Part shown: positions 1 through 10,900 of the stretch, in pieces
How positions within the stretch are numbered: the stretch's first letter is position 1
Layout of the letters: every line of letters begins with the position of its first letter
Assembly: GCA_000711775.1 (NCBI GenBank)
Contig: ARYC01019334.1
Location: 17,055-81,054, forward strand
Direction: 5' to 3'
DNA length: 64,000 nucleotides
Source: Oxytricha trifallax
Lineage: Eukaryota > Ciliophora > Spirotrichea > Sporadotrichida > Oxytrichidae
Position numbers and translations under genes: made by a program
The notes under the pieces: generated by a model
Told to the model about the DNA's origin: nothing
The model's input: the letters and a program-made list of their open reading frames with translations, nothing else
Database searches by the model: none

Positions 1-916
1 AACATTGGCATACCACTTCTGGTAAATGCTTACACTCGAGATGTGATAACCCTGATAATCATCTCTACGCCCTTGATTTTAATGTTGATGGGACTTTATT
101 GGCTACTGCTGGCAGAGATCCAAAATGTTTAATTTTTAAAACTGCCTATAACATTAATTATACGAGATGCTCATGTGAGAATTTACGACGAGACCACAAA
201 GTCACTCGCAGTAACTTTGAAAGAAAGAGGTGAATTGCCAGGCCATTCAAACAGAATTTTCTGCGTTAAGTTTAACCCTCTAGATTCAAACATGCTTGTT
301 AGTGGAGGTTGGGACAACACATTGTAAATCTACGATGTCAGAATGAAGGGACCAATTGAGAGCATTTATGGACCACATGTTTGTGGTGATTCCCTAGACT
401 TCAAAAACGATGGATACACGTTATTAGCTGGCTCTTATAGACAAGATGATGCCATCTAGTTGTTCGATTTGAGAAACTATAAATGTGTCAGAACTTACGA
501 GTGGGATGGCCCTGATGGCATGGGTGTTGCCAAGAAAGAAATTGATGAAAATAGAATGCAACAGTTCAAGCCAAAGACTGCACCACTTCTTTATGCAACT
601 ATGTTCAATAAGAAATAGGATATGATTCTCACAGGAGGGGCTGGAAAGAATCAGGTTAGAGTTTTACACTTAAATTTAATCCTGTATATTTATGCATTTT
701 ATTGTTTAATTCATATTTATTAAATTAAAAATATTAAAAGATTTCGATCGTTTTTATATTAAAACAGTTTTCGATTATGAGACAGGAAATATAATTTGCA
801 TTATCAGTGACATGGAACGCAGTGTTCTCTGCATGGATGCAGCAAAAACAACAAATGGCTTTGCTTTCGGCTCAGCAGATTCTTGCCTCAGAATTATGGA
901 AATTCAATCAAACTGA
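1..916 (+). CDS. WD40-repeat protein, 5' partial
   Basis: Beta-propeller WD40 protein; such proteins act as scaffolds, but the partner cannot be told here. The gene enters from the left edge and ends at TGA 914-916. It has three MDSs (1-119, 169-665, 772-916) separated by two IESs. WD-type blades are visible, for example GHSNRIFCVKFNP followed by a GGWDNTLQIYD strand, a later GSYRQDDAIQLFDLR, and a last blade GSADSCLRIMEI just before the stop. Several in-frame TAA/TAG codons stand where Gln is expected in the repeats, which fixes the genetic code. The protein looks like a divergent ciliate WD40 family; no orthologue is assigned. Confidence 0.85.
120..168. other. IES, pointer GAGAT
   Basis: Direct repeat GAGAT at 115-119 and 164-168. 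Removal joins GGCAGAGAT to GCTCATGTG in frame (GRD-AHV) within a WD40 blade. Confidence 0.85.
666..771. other. IES, pointer AGTTTT
   Basis: Direct repeat AGTTTT at 660-665 and 766-771. Removal gives VRV-FDYETG, the expected WD40 strand order. Confidence 0.85.
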
Positions 917-1179
917 GGATTAGAAATTCTACTACAAGAATCCAAATGATTGGTTGATTTATTAACGTTTATTATGATTTATTATGATATAGAGTAACTT
1001 TTAGATAAATGCTTTTGATATTCTTTTTTATTAACTAATTTATTGAACATAAACTTTAAAATTTTAATTAAGCTGATTATAATTTGGGTAGAAAATTTCT
1101 AATAAAATGCTTTAATATAGTATGATTAGATAATGATTATCTTTTATACCTTGATTATAATAAACTTATTTTAATTTTA

Positions 1180-2775
1180 ATGGAACTAAATCAAAACCCC
1201 TTCAAAAAAGAAACAAATAAGATATTTCTAGGAACAAGCAGTCAAAATCTACTTAATCTTAATGAAATATATTTTATTTGTACTTAAAATAATAAAATTT
1301 GCAATCTGAATATATTTCCTGTTACTTTGAATAAATAATGACCATATTCATTAGATATTGATGATTAATAATGACATATCGGATATGGTGTAGTCTCATT
1401 AAAAATCAAAACGATCGAAAAATGACATTAAAGATGTTAAATCTTATAAATAGCTTGAGAGGTTGGAATTAGATCTAGAATCACCGAGACTTCAAAAAGC
1501 TTGTCATAATCTTGGCATTACCTTGGATGAATGCCAGAAGAAGTAAGCAAATAATAGTTAAATTTAAGGACAAGAAAATCTTATTGAAACAATACTCTTT
1601 ATCAATTTAGTGATTTAATTAAATTCTTTATAAGTTCGTTGCTTTTAAAACTAGAAATAATCTCTACAGTTTAAATAGTGACCCCTTAAATCCTTACCTC
1701 CCACTATATATTTAATTTCATTCTATATATAGATAGAAAAGTGAATTTATGCAGAAAGGAGTGGACCCAGACTTGGCAGAACTGAGATTCAAGCACTTCC
1801 AATCCAGGTTAATTGACACTTTAAACAGAGTGCTAAATGAACGCAGAAATATAAGTAAGTGCGAATTTTCTACATGAATTATTGATAAATTTATTGATTA
1901 GCAACTAAACAATCTATATAATATAGAGATTAGAGATATGCAGAAAGAAATACTTGAATAAAAAATGCTAAATAAATCACAAAGCGTTTCAAATATCATT
2001 AACTAGTATTTATATGTTATTTTTTTAAAAAAAAACATAGACATTAATAACTATAAAAAAAATTATTGAGAGTGATTAAAATAATTTAAACTAATCAAGT
2101 TAGTTCCCGTTGAATAGCAATAATTAAATTGGCAATTAAAGATAGATATTGAATCCAATTCCAGCTAAAAATAGTTTAATATAATAAGGATAGAGTAGTT
2201 AGAATCTGGGATTAGCAACTTCAATTTTTCAAACATATATACTAATTTAATAATATAAGCAATATTAATTAGAATCAATTATATATTTAAAACAGAAGTA
2301 GGAATAGTGGATTAAAAACGTAACAAACCCCCTTAATTAATTGATTAAATTGCAAAATCACAGCAAATATAAAATAAGTTCCAAAACCCCAAAACCCCTA
2401 TTTATTATTTCCAATCAATATATATTATTATATCTCATCGTCAGAAAACTCAGGCATTTCCCCTAAAAATGAGCAGTCCAAACAACATAAAATCTCTCCT
2501 GACAAAATCAGCTTTCAAAGAGCAATACAGTAACAGATACGACTAGCTGCAGCCTATAATGAGTAAAACCACAGGTTCCTCATTTTTACAGTAAAATACT
2601 AACAATTTAACAACCACTAGTTTTTCATTCAGAAATAGCAATAATAATCTTACTGCTTCATCTACTGCGATATCACTGGCTAACCCCCTGGTTGATAGGA
2701 AAATTCAATCAGATTTGGCTAAGATTGAGAGAGATAAATCACTCAAATTGCTGAAAATATAGAAAGATATTGAGC

Positions 2776-2809
<34 letters not shown>

Positions 2810-4608
2810 TCATTTAAAAATAGATATTGTTATATGTAGAGTACTTTTGTATTTAATTTATAAAATCGATATATTCATATAATAAATTATGATGAATTTT
2901 AAGCACCAAGAAATAAACAAAATAAGGTTGGAAGAATATGAGAAGAAAATATAGAAAGCATAAAAGAGAATGATGAAAAAGTTGAAATCTTAAACCGAAG
3001 ATAAAAAAGAAAAAAATGAAAAAAAGTTATTGGATTTTTAAAAACGAGCAGTTAGTTTAGATAAAGACTACGAAAATAATCATGTTTCATTTGTAAAAAA
3101 TAATGATTAAATTGTTCCCTATTTCTGAAATAATTATCAATAAATCTATCTATTATACTTAGTGTTGTTAAGCTTTTATATACAATTTAATTATTATCGA
3201 ATAATTATCGCTATATTTTTCAATAAAATATACGAAAATAAGGTATTAAAAGATATAGAGAGATAAAACTAGTCCATGACTCTGACTGTATAAAAACAGA
3301 TTTAATTAGAGTAGGAAAGGCGAATGGAAATGTTGAGGAGAGAGCAGGAAAGCCAGGAGAAAATGAAGTTTATTCAGGAGTGGAGATAAGAGAGAGAATA
3401 AATGGAAGTATTAAGCTCACATGTTATGCTTCAATCAAATCATAATAAAATATAATGGATGGTTTATATAAAAAAGGGAAGATTTATTATAAAATTTATA
3501 TAGAAAAGTAAGTAGTTTATTTAAATAATTACAGTTTGTTGTCTAATTTTTAAGAATTAGCTAAGTTATTTTACAATTCAATAGTTTTATGCCCAAAATT
3601 AATATTTTTACACATAGCATTAAATTTAAAAGAAAAAGAATTACCTAATTATGTGATTCATATTTATCTCCCTCTTCTTAAAATTAAACATATATTTTAT
3701 TCTTAAATATATAGATTTTCAATCGATCGATGAGAAATTGGATAGATCTTAACAATTACACGCCCAAAATTTGAAGCGCATAGCCTCAGAAGCCAGAGCC
3801 AAAAACGATTAAGTCCGCAATAAAATTCTTCAATTTAAGCAGGAGCAGGAGGATAAACAGAAAAAAGACTAGGAACTTTTCGCTTAACAACAAGAATTAC
3901 TGCGTAAAAAACTCAAAAACACGCATAGAGAGATGAAACACGTATTTGATGATTATAAACAGTAAAAACAAGTGAAGTAAGCGAGTAATGGCAATAAGAG
4001 ACAAGAAGAGGAATAAGAGATTTAGTATAAACTTTAGAAGTTATAAGCCAGATAGAAGGAAGTTATTATAAAAATAAATCTTTTTATTTATAGCTGATAA
4101 TGTAAACAAGAAAATTAGGTCTTTATTATATTTTGTTAAACGTATATTTTTCACTGAATTTCATTTAATAAATTTGCCTAATATTAATTTATATAAAGCT
4201 GAGGACATTTAAGAAGAATAACGCCGAGAACAAGAACACGATTTTCTATTAAGAAACGAAGCTCGTAGACTCCGTGAAGAAGATATAAAATAGCTGAGAG
4301 ATCGTCAAAAACGTCTTTAAGACCAGAAAAAGCTCTAAATTCTCGAAAAAGAAAAAGAGCACAAGGATTTCATGCGGACTTTAAGAGAGAGCGAAAACAT
4401 CATATAAAAGAAGAAACTCGAAAGTATAATTAAGATGAGCAAAGAAGCTGAGGATATAAAAAAAACTTTGATACAAATATCTGTTAAGGGGAAAGTCATG
4501 ACTCCAAGGACTAAGGAGAAGTTAGAATAAGAGGGCATTAGCTTGAGTTTTAGCTAGAAGAGGACGAGTTTGCATAATGGTCTTAATAATGGCAACAGTC
4601 TTACATGA
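1180..4608 (+). CDS. Coiled-coil protein with N-terminal SPR..AC..LGI motif
   Basis: Probable cytoskeletal or ciliary coiled-coil protein (inference from composition). ATG 1180, TGA 4606-4608. Resolved MDSs: 1180-1265, 1426-1588, 1746-1853, 1926-2005, 2094-~2240, ~2430-2776, 2906-3079, 3242-3436, 3725-4048, 4200-4608. The N-terminus has ESPRLQKACHNLGITLDEC followed by KGVDPDLAELRFKHFQSRL, a pattern I associate with ciliate and flagellate coiled-coil proteins. A long charged helix (E/K/Q/R-rich, many TAA/TAG Gln) follows. The join between about 2240 and 2430 is not resolved: a TGA-free frame runs through this stretch, including a C4A4-like tract, so part of it may be coding. Membership in one gene is inferred from consistent phase at eight pointers and from the family pattern. 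Confidence 0.75.
1266..1425. other. IES, pointer AATGA
   Basis: Repeat AATGA at 1261-1265 and 1421-1425. Removal gives LNL-NDIKDV in frame. Confidence 0.85.
1589..1745. other. IES, pointer TGAA
   Basis: Repeat TGAA at 1585-1588 and 1742-1745. Removal gives ENLIEFMQKGVDP in frame. Confidence 0.8.
1854..1925. other. IES, pointer AATATA
   Basis: Repeat AATATA at 1848-1853 and 1920-1925. Removal gives NERRNIEIRDMQKE in frame. Confidence 0.85.
2006..2093. other. IES, pointer AACTA
   Basis: Repeat AACTA at 2001-2005 and 2089-2093. Removal continues into a Gln/Asn/Ser-rich open frame. Confidence 0.65.
2381..2398 (+). repeat. Interstitial telomere-like C4A4 tract
   Basis: CCAAAACCCCAAAACCCC, two and a quarter units of the Oxytricha-type telomere repeat, in an unresolved part of the coiled-coil gene. 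It is not followed by the TTTCAGTA seen at the true TBE ends, so it is not an obvious TBE terminus. Confidence 0.8.
2777..2905. other. IES with (TA)n tract, pointer AGCA
   Basis: Repeat AGCA at 2773-2776 and 2902-2905. Removal gives KDIEHQEINKIRL in frame. A (TA)n run of about 30 bp occupies 2778-2806. Confidence 0.85.
3080..3241. other. IES, 11-bp pointer
   Basis: Repeat TACGAAAATAA at 3069-3079 and 3231-3241, the longest pointer seen here. Removal gives KDYENKVLKDIERQ in frame. Confidence 0.9.
3437..3724. other. IES, pointer TTCAATC
   Basis: Repeat TTCAATC at 3430-3436 and 3718-3724. Removal gives VMLQSIDEKLDRS in frame. Confidence 0.9.
4049..4199. other. IES, pointer AAGC
   Basis: Repeat AAGC at 4045-4048 and 4196-4199. 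Removal gives QKLQAEDIQEEQRR in frame. Confidence 0.8.
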
Positions 4609-4773
4609 AATTTTCTCAATTTTTTCTTAACCTTAATTAATTAGGGATTATTAGTATTTTTGATTGTTTTGATTGTAAATTTCAAATTATAATTTTAAGC
4701 CATTAAAACATTAACGAGAGACTTGATTTTTTTTTGGGCCAAATCCAAAGAATAATTATATATTAAAATAAGA

Positions 4774-6179
4774 ATGGCATTTAAAGGATCCTTGTCATTT
4801 ATTATCCCAATTTTTATGCTTTTGGGGCAGTCTCTGAATTATGAGATAAAAAGATATCATGACCCAGCTAACTACACCCACACTCCCATTGTTTTCATTC
4901 ACGGTATCACTTCTAATGTAAGTTTTATTATACATTTGTCAATATGTTATTATAATATTGTATACGCGTAAAATTTATGGCATCTAATATATAAAACTAT
5001 ATTCCAAATAATTTTTTTGAAAAAAGTTAATTAATTTTAACAAAGCTAACAATACTTGAGTTATTTGAAGCTTACTATACAAGCTTACTGTACATCATCA
5101 GCTGCTGTATCCATTGACCTATTTTAACAAACTATTGACTGAATCATTGTTTTTTATAACTTAAAACCATATATTTATGATATAGTGTGTGGAGTTGCAG
5201 CATTTGGTAGGCATGGTCTCTGATCTAATGAATAACACAGCCTACACAAAGTGTATTGAAGTTGGCAACGGAAAAATTAGTTCCTGGTTTATGGATATGC
5301 GCACACAGGTTCAATCTGCTTGCCAGGGTATCATGGCTGATCCAGTATTTTCAAGTGGTGTCCCAGTCAATATTATTGGCTACTCTCAAGGTGGTTTGAT
5401 TTTACAAAGTATAAAATATGTTGCAATATATAAATAAGGATCTATAGATCGGAATCTAGGATCGCTCACTCATAGTATATAAATTTCCTTAATTTGATTG
5501 CCAGATCAGTAGTTGAGACATGCACAGCCATTAAATTCAGAAAATTAGTGACTTTTGGTTCCCCACACGGAGGAGTCTCCGCCATCCACAAATGCGACTA
5601 TAACTTTTATTGTATCCTAGCTGACAAAGCAGCGAAAATGATAGTATACTCTGGCTTCGCTCAAATGCTAGTAGCACCCGCTGACTACTTCAGAGTGTTC
5701 ACTGACCTCGCTAATTATCTCAAGAAATCTTACTTCTTGCCAATAGTTAACAACGAGGAGACCGATCCATCTTAGAAAAATCCTTAATATAGACAAAGAT
5801 TGGTTGACTTGGAGCACTTCCGCATGTTCATGTGGCTTGATGATTACGTTGTATACCCCAAGGAATCGGAATGGTTTGGTGTCTTTGATGAAAATGGATA
5901 TATTGTCAACTTGCAAGATCAAGAACAATCATAATATTTGAATCAAAATGTTATGAGATTTCTTTGCTATAACTTTTGTTTCCTATAATTACAAGTGTGT
6001 ATTTGATTGCTTTTAATCATACGATTATATGTAATTAATTTGAATACAAGTAAGATTGGTTAGGTTTGAGAACCTTGGGAGAATCTAATCGTACTTCATT
6101 TTTGACAATCGAAGGTGGCCACATGAATATCGAAAGCTGGTACGTTCAACAAAATCTCATTCCCCTCCTCATTGATTGA
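4774..6179 (+). CDS. Palmitoyl-protein thioesterase (PPT1-like)
   Basis: Lysosomal-type alpha/beta hydrolase that removes S-acyl groups from proteins. Four MDSs: 4774-4919, 5191-5401, 5500-5936, 6047-6179. The join is 927 nt, or 308 residues, the usual PPT1 size. A hydrophobic N-terminus (SLSFIIPIFMLLG) looks like a signal peptide. Next come the VFIHGI oxyanion region, the nucleophile elbow GYSQGG (Ser), the conserved DSEWFG-like region (here ESEWFG), QDWLGL carrying the acid Asp, and EGGHM carrying the catalytic His near the C-terminus. TGA is at 6177-6179. The 3' end faces the convergent Lys/Glu-rich gene only about 250 bp away. Confidence 0.93.
4920..5190. other. IES, pointer TGT
   Basis: Repeat TGT at 4917-4919 and 5188-5190. 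Removal gives HGITSNVELQHLVG in frame, as in PPT1 homologues. Confidence 0.75.
5402..5499. other. IES, pointer TTTGATT
   Basis: Repeat TTTGATT at 5395-5401 and 5493-5499. Removal gives GYSQGGLIARSVVE, directly after the nucleophile elbow. Confidence 0.9.
5937..6046. other. IES, pointer AATA
   Basis: Repeat AATA at 5933-5936 and 6043-6046. Removal gives EQSQYKQDWLGLRTL in frame. Confidence 0.8.
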
Positions 6180-6430
6180 TATTAAAGATTATTTAACATA
6201 CATAATATTGCTGAAAAAAGTAAAATAATTTAAGATACAGTTTTGATAATAGTGGGATTAATTTTTTAAATAGTTATGATTGCTAATTATACTTTAATAA
6301 TAATTATCAACATTAATTTAATAATATCAACATGAACTTATTTGTTACATTTTAATTGTCTATTATTCACATAAGATTTAAGGCAATTTATTTGAATGAT
6401 AATTATCATATAAATTTTTATTAATATAAA

Positions 6431-7833
6431 TCACTATTTGGTTTTCTTCTTAGTCTTAGCAGGTGGTTCATCCTCCACATCCTCAGCAACTGGTGTTTTA
6501 CCAACTGGTGCCTTCTTTTTCTTAGCAGCAACTGGTGGTTCCTCCTCTTCCTCCACTGGAGCCGCAACTTTCTTCTTTTTGGCAGCAGCTATTGGTTATT
6601 TCTCCTCCTCATAATCATCATCTACTCTCTTCTTGGATTTAGCTCTGGTCTTCTTCTCCTCTACGGGTGGTTCCTCCTCCACTACAGCCTTCTTCTTCTT
6701 TTTAGCAGCTACTGGTGGTTCTTCCTCTTCAACCAATGGTGCCTTCTTTTTCTTCCTCGCTGGTGCTTCCTCTTCCTCCTCAACAGGTGCGGCTGCTTTC
6801 TTCTTCTTTCTTGCTACTGGCTCATCAGGCACTTCCTCCACTACAGCTTTCTTTTTCTTCTTAGTTGCCACTGGCTCATCCTCAACCTCTTCCTATACTG
6901 GCTTCTTCTTTTTCTTGCCCTTGACCTCCTCGACAGGCTCCTCTTCCTGCTGTTTAGCTGCTGATTTCTTGGTTTTTCTCACTGGAGAGACCTCTTCCTC
7001 AACAATGGCAGCTGCCTTCCCCCCTTTCTAGGCTTTTTTATCTGGAGATTAGTCTCTCAAATTCCCACCTTTGACTTCCTCTTTGCCAGGTTATCCAAGA
7101 ATCTGACCTGGTTTTTAACCTACAGTAGGTGGTGGGATTACTTCCTTCTTAGTCTCTTCTCTTTTCTTCATTCTTTCCTCCAGATCCTTCTTCTTCTGAG
7201 TTTTACTGCAAAAATGACATTATTATTATCAGAAAACAGCAATTATGAGTTCAGAATTGTACATAGTATTTACATAAACTTACATTTTCTTTTCGTAGCG
7301 AAGAATTTATAGCGCTGCAAATTCGTAAAGATCACCAGTTGGTAGACCATATTTACAGAGTGATGTCAATAAGTCTATATAGAAATATTGTTGATTAATT
7401 ATGAGCGTTATGATAAAATAGAATAACTGATGAAATTTGGCTCAAAATTATCCAAAAAGCTTCAAACTTATCTAAAAATGATAAAATTTCTTACATTAAT
7501 ATGCTTCAAGGACGCCACTAGTCTTCAACAGCTTCAATCCTATATAAAATTTAAGTTTAGAAAATTCAGTTTCAATCGTTATGAGTTATATTTGAAATTA
7601 CTTCCGGTTTTCATGTTTTCTAGATTTTCCATATTGTAAAATCAATAAATTTAACTTATCATAGATATAAGCAAAATTAATTAATAATACTTACCTTTTT
7701 TTTTGATTCTCTCTTTTTCAGTTTTCTCAATCTCTTGCATGAGTTACTATTCACGCTCTTTTTCAAGTTGCTCCTTCAGTAACTTATCCTGCTTTTCTTT
7801 TATTTTTAGCTCTTTGTTTGGAATGAACGACAT
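6431..7833 (-). CDS. Lys/Glu-rich low-complexity protein
   Basis: Unidentified protein of 334 residues. Exons (minus strand): 7833-7695, 7374-7284, 7205-6431. The start is ATG at 7833 and TGA is at 6431-6433. The N-terminal third is conserved-looking: a charged helix, then DLLTSLCKYGLPTGDLYEF. The rest alternates KKKK blocks with EEEEP/VEEE blocks (for example ARKKKKA, PVEEEEE) and resembles linker-histone or nucleolar tails. The 78-bp intron (7206-7283) is GTAAGT...TTTTTGCAG. The second gap (7375-7694, 320 bp) also has GTAAGT...TATAG ends but is long and may hold an IES inside an intron. Exon lengths sum to 1005 nt. Role unknown; nuclear or basal-body association is only a guess. Confidence 0.75.
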
Positions 7834-7963
7834 TTTTAAAGTGTTTTAGATTAAATTTAATTATAAAATTTATAAATAAATTATGTCAATAAAATTTCAT
7901 AGAGGCTTTTATCAATTTTAAATCGCATAAAAGACAAATACATACAGATTGCAATATAGATTT

Positions 7964-10900
7964 ATGAGATTATTACTATGTTCACATTATAGAAGTGATT
8001 ATAATAAATCTTGTATTGATATAAGAGTAGGATTCAAGTCTGCAAACATCAAGTTAAGTGACTTGATAGATGAGAGTTTCTTCGACGACATTGTGGACGA
8101 CTCCAACTCTCAAACTTAATATTCCAATGCAGCTTCCACAACCAACAAGAAAAGCACTTCCAGTCAGTTAAAACAGTAGCAAGACGTTAAACTCTCTATT
8201 GGGGAGCTTGTTGCATAATACAAGAACATGTGTACAGAGCAGATCATAGACTTGAGAAGCTTAGCGAGTAAAAGAGTCAAGTAAACACTTGGAGATAAGA
8301 ATGCAGGGTTACAAAGCTAAGTTTAACCTAACGCACATCGATTCATTGTTATGAGTTTTATTTGTCAATATTGAAAAAGTCGAAATATTTTTCATTAATT
8401 TTTATCTTCTTTGTTTTAACTGGAATAAGTTCTCGTTTTTGATAAACTCAAAATAATGTCATAATTTCTTATTTAATTTATGAGTCCATAGCTTTCCTTA
8501 ATCTTGAACTTTACTCAGTAGCTTGTGCATGAAAATTGGAAGATGAGACAAGCAGCGTCAAGTGCAATTCGAACTATACTTCAAGTAGCTTCTTAGAATA
8601 ATATCCCTTTTTATTACCATGTTGCTACTTACTTCAATGAGGAACTTGGGTATTAAGTTACTTAAACTTTCGATGTTAAAATTGATAACTTGATGACTAT
8701 TTTTCACTTATCAAAAATGAAATATGAGTGTTAATACAATATAAAAAGCACAAATTAATTGATAAAATAAATAGACTATGATCCTTCCATATCTATTTTT
8801 CTTCATGTTAAAAGATTAGTTTAATGACTTTGAGGAGTTGAAAGTGCTTACTCCTGCAAGAGAGGAAGGCCTTAAGTTGTTGACATAAATATGTGAATTA
8901 TCATCTCAAAACAATAAAAACTTAATTGCTGATAGTAGAAGTTCACAGTTCGTCGAGATTAACACAGAAATCAGCATCTTAATTCAATAACTACTAGTCA
9001 AATTATACAGCAAAGTATATTACATAATTTATTCTTTATTATAATTTCTATAATTAACTACCAGTTTTACTGAAGGCAGTTGAAGTTGATACATGGCCTT
9101 CTCGCTACAATTTCTTCCTCCTGTTAAAAGGTTTAATTTCCACTGAATAAAACAGAAATTAGCTATTTAATATGTTCAACCGAGTGCTAATAGAAAGTCT
9201 CTTGAAAGTCGAAGATGAGGTTATGATATTGGTTACAGAACTTATTTAATCAATGCTGGATCTTTATCTTCAACTCAAAGATTTTGAAAGTTATATTGCC
9301 ACATTACTCAGAAATCTATAGGAAAACTTGAAATAAAGCGATGAAATTGAAAGCTCAAGCATTTCTGTTTTTTCACTAATCAACAGCATCCTTGAATGTG
9401 TAATTTAACTATTTTGATATATTTCAAGCATAAATTTGATGAAGAATAGCTTTAATATCAAGTTTATCTAATCTTGAGAAGCTCGATTTTTAAATAGACC
9501 TGAATATTATCTGCCCTTTTAACTTCCACAAAGTGGTTAATGTAAGATACTCCTACAATAAAATCATAAACAAATGCTTAAAACATTTGCCTCTACAACC
9601 TGAACAGTTATAGATTCTTTTCTAGCTAACTCTTTAAAGTTTGACTATGGAGAGGTCAAGTCAATTAGTCAGTTTATTATTTGAAAATCTTAAGCTTCTA
9701 GTCATAGTGTTCCAAGTAAGTGAATGTCAAAGATTATAGCTAATTTCATTTAATTTTGGAGTTTTTATTTCACAAATTCTAATACTAATTCTATAGAAAC
9801 CAGAAAACATGGAATTCTTTCAAGACTTAGTAGTGAACAGCGTAATGACTTATAACTCACTTATGTTATGGCTATTCTCTTATCACTTGCAAAGTTTTGA
9901 AACTTTCAGGTTTTTTGAGTCTAAGAACTTTGAATCCATACAACAAGACTACTATAAAATTGTGTATAGACCTACTACCAGTGAAGAAATAAAGCAATTT
10001 TACTATGCTAAAATGAATAATTTGACTTAATCTCTTGCTATATTGAATTATTTTAAAGAATTAATTAAATTTAATGTCAATGTGAGGGGTGTCATTATTT
10101 CGTACTTTTTAAACTAATTCATATATAAAATGAAAGTCTATATTGATGCAACACAGCCCTTAAGTGTGCCAGCATATAATGAATGTCTTAGAGCAACAAT
10201 TACTGCCTAATGAAAACATGGATCAATCTTTTTAAACCCCAGTGCATGAAAATCATTTCGTATATTTACTGACTTTTTCCAGGTACTTTGAGCTATACTA
10301 TCAAATTATTATCTAAATATTTTTAGATTGAGTAAATATTATCATTTTCCTCAATACTCTCACATAGACTCCTAAGAAATCTCTTAATTCGTCTCACTTG
10401 AGTACTTGAATAATGTGACAAACTCCTTGTTAACAATCAATGAAGAGTCAATTGGAGTGTACTAATTCGGGGAACTTGATAAAATTGACAACAACATGCA
10501 GATATTATACGGACTCATTCAACGGCCCTCAATGAATTAAGTTATTGATCAGCAGCAAGCCTACATGATGCTCACTAATTAACAAATAGCATTTTTGTAA
10601 ATAATTTAGTATACAATTAACTTCGTTTATTATAATAATTAAAATTTATATGAATCTGTCATAGTTGCTATAATAGTGCTACTAACAACATAGATTATTT
10701 ATATACAATCAATAAAAAAATATTAATTCATAGATTAAAATGTATTAATATTAATAAACTACCGTAATTTTTTTAAGTTTTCTTGAGTATTAGATGTTTT
10801 GGATAACAGTTATGATTTGTTTCTAATTAAATTCTCAATATATATATTGCAATATAGAATCATCAAATCAATAATATATTTTAGTATAATAAAACTCCCC

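Noticed and set aside
1190-1200. C4A4-like CAAAACCCC as telomere remnant
   Set aside because: Lies in coding sequence (NQNPF) at the start of the coiled-coil gene.
2777-2810. Regulatory TA repeat or promoter
   Set aside because: Sits inside a pointer-bounded IES and is deleted from the macronuclear gene.
6633-7031. Plus-strand ORF rich in Phe/Ser/Thr
   Set aside because: Antisense shadow of the Lys/Glu-rich minus-strand gene; the KKKK codons read backwards give FFFF.
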